From positions 1 through 23,926 of the forward strand of contig CAKPPW010000021.1 of the NCBI GenBank assembly GCA_934177995.1: a DNA stretch of 23,926 nucleotides, given 5' to 3'. Every line of letters begins with the position of its first letter. Position 1 is the stretch's first letter. Source of the stretch: an uncultured Bacilli bacterium (GTDB lineage Bacteria; Bacillota_I; Bacilli_A; RF39; UBA660). The position numbers were made by a program, and so were the translations under genes. This document shows positions 7,217 to 15,800 of this stretch, piece by piece. The notes under the pieces are model-generated. The model saw only the letters and a program-made list of their open reading frames with translations, did not search any database and was not told the DNA's origin.

Positions 7217-7819
7217 TTACTGAGCATTTGCTTGACCATATACGTTAACTTTTAAAACATATTTCTCAGCTGTAGCAGGAGCAGTATAATCATCGGCAAC
7301 CCACATTCTTAAACGATATGAATCTGTACTTGTAGCAGAATATGTACCAGTTTTTAAAATGAATTGATCTGCTGGTGCACCTGCATTATTACCTGCAACT
7401 GTTTTTGTTAATGCACTAACTTTAGTAGGTGCTAAAATCTGACTATCATCTTGATCAGTTAAGTATACCTTAACACCTGAGTCAGCTACTGTACAACCAT
7501 CACCTTTTACAGCAGTAATAACATAATTGATTTCTGTAGTACCAGATATTGTAGCACCTACAGTAAAGTCAAAAGTATTATTATCGCCTTTTAATGCTTT
7601 TCCGGCTGTATCCGTTATAGGAAGAGCGTTAGTTAAGTTAATACCGTTTGTTGGTTCAGTATAACTCATTGTAATAGTACCTGTTGTAATTGTATTTGAT
7701 GTTGTACCAGTCTTGGAATAACTGAATGCAGCAAATGAAATACCTACTACAGCTACTACTAAAATTGCAACTCCAAGTACAGATAATAAAATCTGCTTTG
7801 ATGAATTATCATTGTTCAT
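7217..7819 (-). CDS. TasA/camelysin-like fibre protein
   Basis: A 200-residue secreted protein. It has a signal segment at about residues 9-31 (ending GISFAAF), the conserved SYSKTGTTSNTITTG block, and a beta-rich body including VKVYLTDQDDSQILAPTKVS. The motif SYRLRMWVADD precedes a final strand ending NVYGQANAQ. By my alignment it differs at only 19 of 200 positions from the gene at 7930-8532, which points to a recent duplication that included promoter and terminator. One cysteine (about residue 108) is shared with that copy. The likely role is as a structural subunit of a TasA-type fibre processed by the SipW-type peptidase; polymerisation is inferred. Confidence 0.88.
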   Translation of the reverse strand: MNNDNSSKQILLSVLGVAILVVAVVGISFAAFSYSKTGTTSNTITTGTITMSYTEPTNGINLTNALPITDTAGKALKGDNNTFDFTVGATISGTTEINYVITAVKGDGCTVADSGVKVYLTDQDDSQILAPTKVSALTKTVAGNNAGAPADQFILKTGTYSATSTDSYRLRMWVADDYTAPATAEKYVLKVNVYGQANAQ

Positions 7820-7844
7820 CTTTGTCCAACCTCCTTACACTATA

Positions 7845-7874
7845 AAGATAACATAAAACAGTACAAAATAACAA
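7845..7874 (-). promoter_or_regulatory. putative promoter of the TasA-like gene at 7217-7819
   Basis: TTGTTA (7869-7874), an 18-base spacer and TATCTT (7845-7850) on the minus strand. The ATGTTAT stretch at the -10 is shared with the other two TasA-like promoters, and the AAGGAGG ribosome-binding site begins a few bases downstream, giving a very short leader. Confidence 0.45.
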
Positions 7875-7894
7875 GTGTTTTTTTGAGAAAAGAA

Positions 7895-7920
7895 AAAAGT
7901 GTCAGAGATTAGACACTTTT
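7895..7920 (-). terminator. terminator after the first TasA-like gene
   Basis: A 9-bp stem AAAAGTGTC/GACACTTTT with an 8-base loop, followed on the minus strand by a T-rich tail, lies directly after the stop codon at 7930. It is the third copy of this hairpin in the island. Confidence 0.78.
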
Positions 7921-7929
7921 AAGACTAAA

Positions 7930-8532
7930 CTACTTAGCTGCTGCTTGACCATATACGTTAACTTTTAAAACATATTTCTCAGTTGTAGCAGGAGCTGTAT
8001 AATCATCGGCAACCCACATTCTTAAACGATATGTATCTGTACTTGTAGCAGAATATGTACCAGTTTTTAAAATGAATTGATCTGCTGGTGCACCTGCATT
8101 ATTACTTGCAGCTGTTTTTGTTAACGCACTAACTTTAGTAGGTGCTAAAATCTGACTATCATCTTGATCAGTTAAGTATACCTTAACACCTGAGTCAGCT
8201 ATTGTACAGTCATCACCTTTTATAGCAGTAATAACATAATTGATTTCTGTAGTACCACTAACGCTGGCACTTACTGTAAAATCAAATGTATTATTATCAC
8301 CTGATAGTGCTTTTCCAGCTTCATCTGTTATAGGAAGAGCATTAGTTATGTTAATACCATTTGTTGGTTCACTATAACTCATTGTAATAGTACCAGTTGT
8401 AATTGTATTTGCTACTGTACCAGTTTTTGAATAACTAAATGCAGCGAATGAAATACCTACTACTGCTACTACTAAAATGGCAACTCCTAATACAGATAAT
8501 AGAATCTGCTTTGATGAATTGTTATTGTTCAT
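7930..8532 (-). CDS. TasA/camelysin-like fibre protein, promoter-proximal copy
   Basis: A 200-residue secreted protein, first of the island. It shares the signal segment (about residues 9-31), NTITTGTITMSYSEPTNGI, the VKVYLTDQDDSQILAP block, TYRLRMWVADD and the final strand NVYGQAAAK with its neighbour at 7217-7819 (19 differences in 200 by my count). It has a good sigma-A promoter, an AAAGGAGG ribosome-binding site and its own terminator, so it is likely to be strongly expressed. TasA-type proteins are processed by SipW and assemble into extracellular fibres in Bacillus; the same is inferred here from sequence and from the adjacent peptidase gene. Confidence 0.88.
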   Translation of the reverse strand: MNNNNSSKQILLSVLGVAILVVAVVGISFAAFSYSKTGTVANTITTGTITMSYSEPTNGINITNALPITDEAGKALSGDNNTFDFTVSASVSGTTEINYVITAIKGDDCTIADSGVKVYLTDQDDSQILAPTKVSALTKTAASNNAGAPADQFILKTGTYSATSTDTYRLRMWVADDYTAPATTEKYVLKVNVYGQAAAK

Positions 8533-8558
8533 CTTCGTCTAACCTCCTTTACAATACA

Positions 8559-8587
8559 AATATAACATAGGTAAAAATGTAAAGCAA
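8559..8587 (-). promoter_or_regulatory. sigma-A promoter of the first TasA-like gene
   Basis: The minus strand has -35 TTGCTT (8582-8587), a 17-base spacer and -10 TATATT (8559-8564), followed closely by AAAGGAGG and the ATG. The 72-base gap after tatD otherwise shows no terminator. Confidence 0.65.
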
Positions 8588-8603
8588 GAAGATTTTAGTT
8601 TTT

Positions 8604-9359
8604 TTATTTTAATTTTGTAAACAAAGATTTTACATTTTCAGTAGTGCTTTTTTCTATAATAGTTATATCTTGTTCTAACTCTTTGGCTAAAAACTCTGCT
8701 ATTATGGGAATATTCTTGGATGAATTAACTTTTCCTCTATATGGAACTGGTGATAAATAAGGACTATCTGTTTCTAAAACAATATTTTTTAAAGACAATT
8801 TCTTTACAGTGTCTTTTAGGTGACAGTTCTTAAAAGTTATTACTCCACCTATTCCTAATAAAAATCCCATATTTATATACTGACAAGCTGTTTCATAACT
8901 ACCACTAAAGCAATGAATAATTCCTTTTACGTTATATTTCTTTAAGATATTAATAGTATCATTGTTAGCATCTCTTGTATGAATTACTACAGGCAGATTA
9001 TACTTTTCTGCTAACGATAACTGATATTCAAATAGTTGTTTCTGTTTTTCTTTGTTTTCTGATGAATAATGATAATCTAGACCTATTTCTCCTATACCAA
9101 TTATTTTTTCTAGTGACAATAATTGTTCTAATTTAACTAAATCTTGCTTTTCAATGTTATCTGCTTCTTCTGGGTGATAACCAATAGTTGCATAAACATC
9201 AGGATAATTACTAATTATCTCTATAGTTTCATCTAAGTCTTCCCTAGTACAACCTGATATTATTATTCTTAAAACATTAGCATTTCTATTATCTTCTATA
9301 ACTTTAGAAATATCTTCATAATCTTTTTTACTTAAGTGACAATGTGTATCTATAAACAT
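8604..9359 (-). CDS. tatD: TatD-family metal-dependent hydrolase (DNase)
   Basis: A 251-residue TIM-barrel metallohydrolase of the TatD/YabD family, of normal length. Metal-binding and signature blocks are all present: MFIDTHCHL at the start, IGEIGLDYHY near residue 90, PVVIHTRDA near 125, an IHCFSG box, and VLETDSPYLSPVP near 205. Members act as DNases or D-aminoacyl-tRNA-editing-type hydrolases; the substrate here cannot be read from sequence. An AGGAGGAATAAAA ribosome-binding site precedes the ATG. In B. subtilis this gene (yabD) follows metS, as it does here except for one tiny membrane-protein gene between them. Confidence 0.95.
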   Translation of the reverse strand: MFIDTHCHLSKKDYEDISKVIEDNRNANVLRIIISGCTREDLDETIEIISNYPDVYATIGYHPEEADNIEKQDLVKLEQLLSLEKIIGIGEIGLDYHYSSENKEKQKQLFEYQLSLAEKYNLPVVIHTRDANNDTINILKKYNVKGIIHCFSGSYETACQYINMGFLLGIGGVITFKNCHLKDTVKKLSLKNIVLETDSPYLSPVPYRGKVNSSKNIPIIAEFLAKELEQDITIIEKSTTENVKSLFTKLK

Positions 9360-9385
9360 TTTTATTCCTCCTAAAAGAAAATAGT

Positions 9386-9571
9386 CTACTTATTTAGCAA
9401 ACTATTTTTATTTTTTCTCTTATAAATGTAGATTCTTACAAAATAAACTGATAGAAATATTGCATAGAATATATCAAGCATATTACGTCCTGTTACGGCT
9501 GTAAAAACAACTCCAAGATAAAGTAATATGAATGCTAAATGACATATTCCTATTCCCGTAGCCTCATCCAT
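9386..9571 (-). CDS. small two-pass membrane protein, unrecognised
   Basis: A 61-residue protein with two probable membrane helices (about residues 8-25 and 31-49) and a strongly basic C-terminus (YKRKNKNSLLNK). No family was recognised. The frame stays open for 33 codons upstream, back to a TTG at 9670 with no ribosome-binding site; the ATG at 9571 has AGAGGG about nine bases upstream and gives a coherent membrane protein, so it is preferred. It lies between metS and tatD, 27 bases before tatD, and could be co-transcribed with it. Function is unknown. Confidence 0.6.
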   Translation of the reverse strand: MDEATGIGICHLAFILLYLGVVFTAVTGRNMLDIFYAIFLSVYFVRIYIYKRKNKNSLLNK

Positions 9572-9617
9572 AAAAAGTACCCTCTTTCTATACTTCTTAC
9601 TACTACCACACGATACG

Positions 9618-9626
9618 AATATATCA
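9618..9626 (-). promoter_or_regulatory. possible extended -10 promoter before the small membrane-protein gene
   Basis: TATATT (9618-9623) with TG one base upstream on the minus strand, in the gap after metS. No convincing -35 at proper spacing. Low confidence. Confidence 0.3.
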
Positions 9627-9683
9627 TATTTTGCCGAAAAATAAATATAGTTTTTTAATTTATTTTTCAACTTGACAATATTT

Positions 9684-11204
9684 TTACAAATTATTTATAT
9701 CTAATCTTTCAAATAAAATTGATGGTTTATTAACTTTATAAGTATTATTTTCTTTATATACTAAATCTTTATCAGTAGTATTTAATTGTTCTAATATAGA
9801 ATTGCTTGTATCTGGCAAATATGGATATAGTAAAGAGCCGCAGATTCTGATTGATTCTAATAAGTTATATATTACGGTTTCTAATCTATCTTTCTTAGTA
9901 TCATCTTTAGCTAAAACCCAAGGAGTTGTATCGTCTATATATTTATTACTGTTTCTTAATACTTCAAATATTTCACTGATGGCATTTGCTACTTGTAGTT
10001 CATCCATTGCTTTTTCAACCTTTTTATCTAGTTCGTTTATTTTAGTAACAAATTCATTATCTAATGATTCTTTAACATTTTTATTAGTTACTTCTCCATC
10101 AAAGTACTTAATTGCCATAGTTAATGTTCTATTAACTAGATTACCTAAAATGTTAGCTAAATCAGAGTTATGTTTACTTACTAATAATTCACTCGTGATA
10201 TTACCATCTTGAGCAAAAGGTATTTCATGAAGCAAATAATAACGAACTGTGTCTACACCAAATTTTTCTACTAAATCATCGGCATATAAAACATTACCTT
10301 TACTCTTACTCATCTTATCATTTCCCATTAATAACCAAGGATGACCAAATACTTTATCTGGTAATGGCAAATCTAAAGCCATTAAGATAATAGGCCAATA
10401 GATAGTATGGAATCTTAAAATATCTTTACCAATTAAATGAAGATTAGCTGGCCAGTACTTCTTAAAGTTTTCACTTTGGTCTTTAGTATCATAACCTAAG
10501 AAAGTTATATAGTTTGTTAAGGCATCAATCCAAACATAAATAACATGTTTTGTATCAAAAGGGACAGGTATTCCCCATTTAAATGTTGTTCTTGAAACAC
10601 ATAAATCTTGTAATCCTGGTTTTAAGAAGTTTTGAATCATTTCATTTTTTCTAGATTCAGGTTCTATAAAATGAGGATGTGTTTCTATATATTCTTCCAA
10701 TCTCTTTTGATATTTGCTCATCTTAAAGAAATAAGCTTCTTCTTTAGACTTTTTAACCTCTCTACCACAATCTGGACAATGACCATCTACTAATTGACTA
10801 TCAGTAAAAAATGATTCACAAGGAAGACAATACCAACCTTCATATTCACCTAAATAAATATCACCTTGGTCATATAACTTTTGAAAGATATTTTGAACTA
10901 TCTTTTCATGTTCTTTATCAGTAGTTCTAACAAATTTATCATAGCTAGTATTCATTAAATCCCAGATTCTTTTTATTTCACTAGCTACTTCATCAGTAAA
11001 TTCTTGAGGTGTTTTTCCTTCTTTTTTGGCTTTTTCTTCTACTTTTTGACCATGTTCATCTGTACCTGTTTGAAAATAAACATCATATCCTTTAAGTCTT
11101 TTGTATCTTGCAATTGCATCTGCTAAAACTATTTCATAGGTATTACCTATATGTGGTTTACCTGAAGTATACGTAATTGCTGTACTAATATAATATTTTT
11201 CCAT
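9684..11204 (-). CDS. metS: methionyl-tRNA synthetase
   Basis: A 506-residue class Ia synthetase that charges tRNA-Met. It has the HIGN signature (about residues 18-21), a zinc knuckle with cysteines at about 126, 129, 143 and 146 (CLPC...CPDC), a WIDALTNYITFLGY substrate region, the KMSKSKGN loop near residue 300, and an alpha-helical anticodon-binding domain. The C-terminal tRNA-binding/dimerisation domain of B. subtilis MetS (664 residues) is missing, so this is the short form found in several lineages. The ATG follows AAGGAGGAAAAAA. A T-box riboswitch occupies the leader, so expression should rise when uncharged tRNA-Met accumulates. Confidence 0.97.
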   Translation of the reverse strand: MEKYYISTAITYTSGKPHIGNTYEIVLADAIARYKRLKGYDVYFQTGTDEHGQKVEEKAKKEGKTPQEFTDEVASEIKRIWDLMNTSYDKFVRTTDKEHEKIVQNIFQKLYDQGDIYLGEYEGWYCLPCESFFTDSQLVDGHCPDCGREVKKSKEEAYFFKMSKYQKRLEEYIETHPHFIEPESRKNEMIQNFLKPGLQDLCVSRTTFKWGIPVPFDTKHVIYVWIDALTNYITFLGYDTKDQSENFKKYWPANLHLIGKDILRFHTIYWPIILMALDLPLPDKVFGHPWLLMGNDKMSKSKGNVLYADDLVEKFGVDTVRYYLLHEIPFAQDGNITSELLVSKHNSDLANILGNLVNRTLTMAIKYFDGEVTNKNVKESLDNEFVTKINELDKKVEKAMDELQVANAISEIFEVLRNSNKYIDDTTPWVLAKDDTKKDRLETVIYNLLESIRICGSLLYPYLPDTSNSILEQLNTTDKDLVYKENNTYKVNKPSILFERLDINNL

Positions 11205-11226
11205 AATTTTTTCCTCCTTAAAAATT

Positions 11227-11447
11227 AAAAAAGTTACTGTTCAAAGGACGAAATATCTCCGCGGTACCACCTTTGTTCACAATAACTTGCACATCTTATT
11301 TGAAATAACGCTTCAATAACGGTTATACCTACATATCGATATAACAACTCAAGAGCCATAGCAACATAGTCTTTTTTGCTTCTTTTCCACCAACCGAAGT
11401 CTCTATTACTAAAAGGTTCTATTTGCCTCTCCGTCAATGCTTTTGAC
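11227..11447 (-). ncRNA. T-box riboswitch leader of metS
   Basis: The leader between spoVT and metS carries the T-box sequence AGGTGGTACCGCG (11260-11272) on the minus strand. Around it a long terminator can form: AAGTTATTG...CAAAGG pairs with CCTTTG...CAGTAACTT and is followed by six T (11227-11288). The T-box pairing would form the competing antiterminator. Upstream a Stem I-like region has a GGAGAGG motif, AGTA, and a distal GGTTGGTGG loop. Two AUG triplets (11365-11367 and 11357-11359) lie on the 3' side where the specifier should be; AUG is the methionine codon, matching the gene controlled. Which AUG is used was not resolved. Confidence 0.93.
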
Positions 11448-11453
11448 AGATTT

Positions 11454-11482
11454 ACTTTACCATAAATTTATTCACTCTTCAA
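11454..11482 (-). promoter_or_regulatory. promoter of the metS T-box leader
   Basis: TTGAAG (11477-11482), a 17-base spacer and TAAAGT (11454-11459) with TG upstream of the -10 on the minus strand. The -35 overlaps the last codons of spoVT, and the start point would fall just before the T-box fold. Confidence 0.5.
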
Positions 11483-12017
11483 GATATTTTTCTAAAAATT
11501 GTGAAATTATTTGAGCCATGTGTTCTTGTTCTTCACTAAACATTTTTCCTGTATGTACATCTATTATTAGTATTAAACCAATAACTTCTCCCTCTGACAG
11601 AATAGGATTTACTAAATAATCAAATACTTTATTAGACTTACTATCTGATTCTATTATTTTTTTATATTCAACACTATACTTACTAGTTTTTTCATTATTG
11701 AGCAATATATTTTCTAATTCACTTGAAATATGTTTACTAATAAATTCTTTTTTTAATGGACCACTTCCAGCAATAATATTATCACGATCTGCTACAAGGA
11801 TACTATTCTTAATAGTATTAGTTATGGTATCAATTAAATTCTGTGATATTTCTTTTAAATCTGATGATGATGTGAATTTTTTTAGAACTATTTCTTCGCC
11901 ATTAGTATATATTTCTAAGGATTCACCTTCTCTAATGCGTAATGTTTTTCTTATTTCTTTTGGTAATACAATTCTCCCTAAATCATCTATTCTTCTTACT
12001 ACGCCTGTTGATTTCAT
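11472..12017 (-). CDS. spoVT: stage V sporulation regulator SpoVT
   Basis: A 181-residue SpoVT-type transcription factor, of normal length. The N-terminal AbrB-like swapped-hairpin DNA-binding domain (about residues 1-50) reads STGVVRRIDDLGRIVLPKEI followed by IREGESLEIY; the rest (about 55-178) is a GAF-like domain. In B. subtilis SpoVT acts in the forespore and tunes sigma-G-dependent genes. The position downstream of mfd fits Bacillus synteny, apart from one unrecognised gene between them. A GAAGGGAGC ribosome-binding site precedes the ATG. A short AbrB paralogue was considered, but the full GAF domain favours SpoVT. Confidence 0.95.
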   Translation of the reverse strand: MKSTGVVRRIDDLGRIVLPKEIRKTLRIREGESLEIYTNGEEIVLKKFTSSSDLKEISQNLIDTITNTIKNSILVADRDNIIAGSGPLKKEFISKHISSELENILLNNEKTSKYSVEYKKIIESDSKSNKVFDYLVNPILSEGEVIGLILIIDVHTGKMFSEEQEHMAQIISQFLEKYLEE

Positions 12018-12144
12018 AAAATGCTCCCTTCTTTTCTAGTAGTATTCTCTCAAGTTTTGCCCATTTTATACTATTAAAAGCTATATATTATTATTATATA
12101 CAGTAGAAGATAGTTTTTTATGTGGTAATTATTTCCAAATGAAA

Positions 12145-12166
12145 ACATCTCTAATCAAAGAGATGT
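12145..12166 (-). terminator. terminator overlapping the stop of the gene at 12151-12783
   Basis: A perfect 8-bp stem ACATCTCT/AGAGATGT (12145-12152 with 12159-12166) around a 6-base loop, followed by TTTTC on the minus strand. The stop codon (12151-12153) lies at the edge of the stem, so the last codons of the gene build the hairpin. The T run is short, so termination may be partial. Confidence 0.6.
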
Positions 12167-12783
12167 GAGTTTTCTTTAGCAAAGATAAAGTGTTCAGTTT
12201 GTTCATTAACTCCATTTATCAATGTTGTATTTTTTACAATGACTTTCATATCTATAGTTTCCATTAAATTTCTTGGATAAGTTGTCTTAAAATACTTTGT
12301 AGCATCCTTTTGAAGTTTATCTGCTATCTCATTTGTTTGGAAGAAGTTTGGTATATTATCTATTAGTTTCTGCATGTCATTTTCTATTTCAACTTTAATT
12401 TCCTTTTTTAGATTTTTATCCAGTGAAGTTAAGTCTTTCTTTAATATTTTAAATGTTCCATCTTTAGTATCTTTTGCTTTTTGTCTTATGTCTTTAATCA
12501 AATAATCTTCTCGATATTTTTTTAATGACTTTATTTTTTTTTGCATAGAATTTCTATATATTTCCAATGATTTATCTAATTGCTCAGTATTAATTATTAC
12601 TTGATAGTGTTTTCCTAATGATAACATTCTTTGTTTAATAGTATCCATCGTTTCTAATGGTGGTTTCTTAAATAGTGGTAATAAATCATCTTCAACTAGG
12701 GAATAACTGTTATTTTTAATTAATTCTTCTATTGAGTTTAAATAGATTGATAAATGTTGCTCTAGTAATTCTTCTTGTTTCAT
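12151..12783 (-). CDS. unrecognised helical cytoplasmic protein
   Basis: A 210-residue, Lys/Glu-rich protein with no signal peptide or membrane segment. The pattern is largely helical, with likely coiled-coil stretches at about residues 75-110 and 115-145, and a C-terminal part (KVIVKNTTLINGVNEQTEHFIFA) that looks like a short beta unit. I recognise no family or catalytic motif. It sits between mfd and spoVT, where B. subtilis has no gene, with its own near-consensus promoter and a terminator, so it is expressed independently of mfd. A GGTAAGGT ribosome-binding site lies upstream of the ATG. Function unknown. Confidence 0.8.
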   Translation of the reverse strand: MKQEELLEQHLSIYLNSIEELIKNNSYSLVEDDLLPLFKKPPLETMDTIKQRMLSLGKHYQVIINTEQLDKSLEIYRNSMQKKIKSLKKYREDYLIKDIRQKAKDTKDGTFKILKKDLTSLDKNLKKEIKVEIENDMQKLIDNIPNFFQTNEIADKLQKDATKYFKTTYPRNLMETIDMKVIVKNTTLINGVNEQTEHFIFAKENSHLFD

Positions 12784-12811
12784 ATTTATATACCTTACCT
12801 TTTTCTATTTA

Positions 12812-12840
12812 AGAATAACAATAGTTTCTTAATAAGTCAA
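12812..12840 (-). promoter_or_regulatory. strong sigma-A promoter between mfd and the unknown gene
   Basis: The minus strand has -35 TTGACT (12835-12840), a 17-base spacer and -10 TATTCT (12812-12817) with a TG extension. A 7-bp inverted repeat TTAAGAA/TTCTTAA (12809-12815 and 12826-12832) overlaps the -10 and spacer; it could be an operator or a weak mfd terminator. Confidence 0.7.
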
Positions 12841-12845
12841 GTTGA

Positions 12846-15800
12846 TTAGGCTGATTGGGCTAATTGATCTAACTGTGATAATAACTCTGTAAGATAATAT
12901 ATTGGATGTTTATCTAATTTAATAGTATCTAGTATTATAGTTACTTCAGTACTTGTAGACTTAAATCTAAACATGGGACTTATCTTAAAAGCAGTTCTAA
13001 ATAAGTTTTCTCCATCTTTTATCTGGCTAGCAGAAATAGTAATTTCAATTGTATTTTTGGTCTGATGAACTCTCTTAATATTTAACTTTTTAACTAACTT
13101 TTCAAACCATTCTTCATACATATATATAATCATATCTTCACTAAGTTTTCCAAATCTATCTTCTAGCTCTTGTCTAGTTTTCTCTAAAGATTCTTTACTA
13201 TCTATCTGATTAATTATTCTATGTATTTCTATTTTTAAGTCTTGTTCTTTTACATAGGAATCAGAAATATGTGTTGATACAGAAATTAGTGGTTGCGTAT
13301 TTTCATCTTCAACTATTTCTTCACCTTTCAATTTTTTAGTTTCTTCTTCTAGCATTTTTAAATATAAATCTATTCCTACACTATCAATAAAACCTGCTTG
13401 TTCACTACCTAAAATATCTCCAGCACCTCTTATTGATAAATCCCTAGTTGCAATTGCAAAGCCACTTCCTAATGAGGTGAAATCCTTTATTACCTTTAAT
13501 CTTTTTGTAGCTGTTTCTGTTAAGATTTTACCTTCTTCATACATTAAATAACAATATGCTATTTTATTACTACGACCAACTCTACCTCTTATTTGGTAAA
13601 GTTGACTAAGTCCAAAATGGTCGGCATCTAAGATAATTAGTGTATTTACATTTGGAATATCTATACCTGTTTCTATTATAGTAGTACAAACTAAAACATC
13701 TGCTTCATGATTTATAAACTGCATCATTTTATCTTCTATTTCGTTTTTATCCATTTGACCATGAGCTGATATTACTCTAGCATTTTCTACTAAATTACTT
13801 ATTTCAGTCACTTTATCATCAATATCACTAACATGATTATATAGTACAAAAACCTGTCCATCACGAGCTAGTTCTTTGTTAATAGCTTCCTTAATTAATG
13901 TTTTATTAACAGGCAATACATAAGTTTGAACTGGATATCTATTAACAGGCGGTGTTTCTATTAATGACATACTTCTTAAACCGGTAATAGACATTTGTAA
14001 AGTCCTTGGTATGGGAGTAGCAGTTAGTGTTAGCACATCTATATTACTCTTATACATTTTAATTTTTTCCTTTTGTCTAACCCCAAAGCGCTGTTCCTCA
14101 TCTATTACTAGTAATCCTAAATCTTTTGGTTTAATATCATTACTTAATAATCTATGGGTACCAATAACTAAGTCTATTGTTCCATCTTTTAAACCAGCTA
14201 TTATTCTATCAGTCTCCTTTTTAGAAGTAAATCTATTAAGTAGTCCTATTTCTATAGGGAAAGATTCAAATCTTTGCATGGCTGTTTCGTAATGTTGATT
14301 AGATAAAATAGTAGTTGGACATAGAAATAGAACTTGTTTTTGATCAAGTATTGCCTTAAATATGGCTCTAAAAGCAACCTCTGTCTTACCGAAGCCTACA
14401 TCCCCTACTAATAATCTATCCATTGGATGTGGTTGTTCCATGTCTTCTTTTATTTGAGAAGTTACTAATAGTTGGTCTTTTGTTGGTTGATAAGCAAAGT
14501 TAGCTTCAAACTCTTTTTGCATACTGTCATCTTTAGAAAATGCAAATCCTTTTCTACTTTCTCTTTCAGATTGAAGCTTCAATAAATCAAGAGCCATATC
14601 ATGTACCTTAGATTTAACTCTACTTCTAACCTTTTGCCATTGATTTCCACCTAGTTTATATATTTTAGGAGCTATGCCTTCTTTTGATGAGTACTTTAAC
14701 AGTAAGTCTATTTTTTCCACAGGAATATAAAGTTTATCATTATCTTGATATAAAACCTCAACATAATCTTTTAATTGATTACCTTGTTTTAAAGTCTTTA
14801 AACCATTATATATACCTATACCACAGCTTTGATGAACGACATAATCACCTATTTCAAGTTTATTTATATCAGTAATTTTACTACCATATTTAAAGTTGGT
14901 TTTATACTTTTTATTAATAGTTTTCTTTTGAAACAATTCATTTGCAGTTAAAAATATATAATCTTTATAAATAAATCCCTCTTCCATTTCTAGTGATATA
15001 TAGTTTATTTTTCCTAATTCTATATTGGTTAAATTAGTATCAATAGAAGGAAGATTCAATTTATTCATTAAACTTTTCTTTTGATAATCTTTTAAAGAAA
15101 TTATTATAGTTTTAGAATGCATCAAAGATTCTGATAAGTACTTTTCAATAGACTCTGTATCCTCATAAAACTGAGGTGGGTTTTTAGTATCAAATGAAAT
15201 AATCTCTTTTTTAGTTTCTATAGCACTATCAATGGAAAAATAAAGAATAGCATCTTCCTGATACTTTTCCTCATAAGGAAAGAAGAATCTAGTAGTTTTT
15301 ATATTTTTTTCTTCTGTGTAATCTTTTACGTCCTTTACTATATTTTCATAAACTATTTTTATTGAATTTGGATCCTTATATATAGTTACTGAATCTGTTA
15401 AATAGTCTTGTATTGAATCAACTTTTATGTAATTATCTAGTGGCTTTGGCGTTTCATCTTCATCTAATGGTGTATCAACTAAAAATTCAGTACAAGGATA
15501 GATAGTTATTTTATCTAGATGCTCCAATGACCTTTGAGTATTTTCATCAAATGTTCTAATGGATTCAATAGTATCTCCAAAAAATTCTAATCTGATAGGA
15601 TGATTTTCTCCTAGCGGAAATAAATCTATTATAAAACCACGAACTCCTAACTCTCCAGTCTTTGTTACAATAGTTTCTCTTTTATAACCTAATAATTGCA
15701 ATTTTTCTATTAAGTCTTTATGTGAGACTTCCATGTCAGTTGATAGAGTTAGTATATTATCTTTGTATATTTTTTTATTTGGTAAAAAATGTAAATATCC

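Noticed and set aside
9802..10212. Plus-strand open frame opposite metS
   Set aside because: It mirrors a strongly supported metS coding region and has no recognisable protein features. The same reasoning removes frames opposite spoVT, mfd, rsmI, recR and dnaX.
11234..11437. 67-residue open frame in the metS leader
   Set aside because: It lies wholly in the T-box riboswitch; the bases are explained by RNA structure.
12018..12060. Sigma-G-like promoter (GTATA and AATACTA) before spoVT
   Set aside because: The two elements are about 20 bases apart rather than the usual 17-18 and the -10 lacks the leading C; not strong enough to list.
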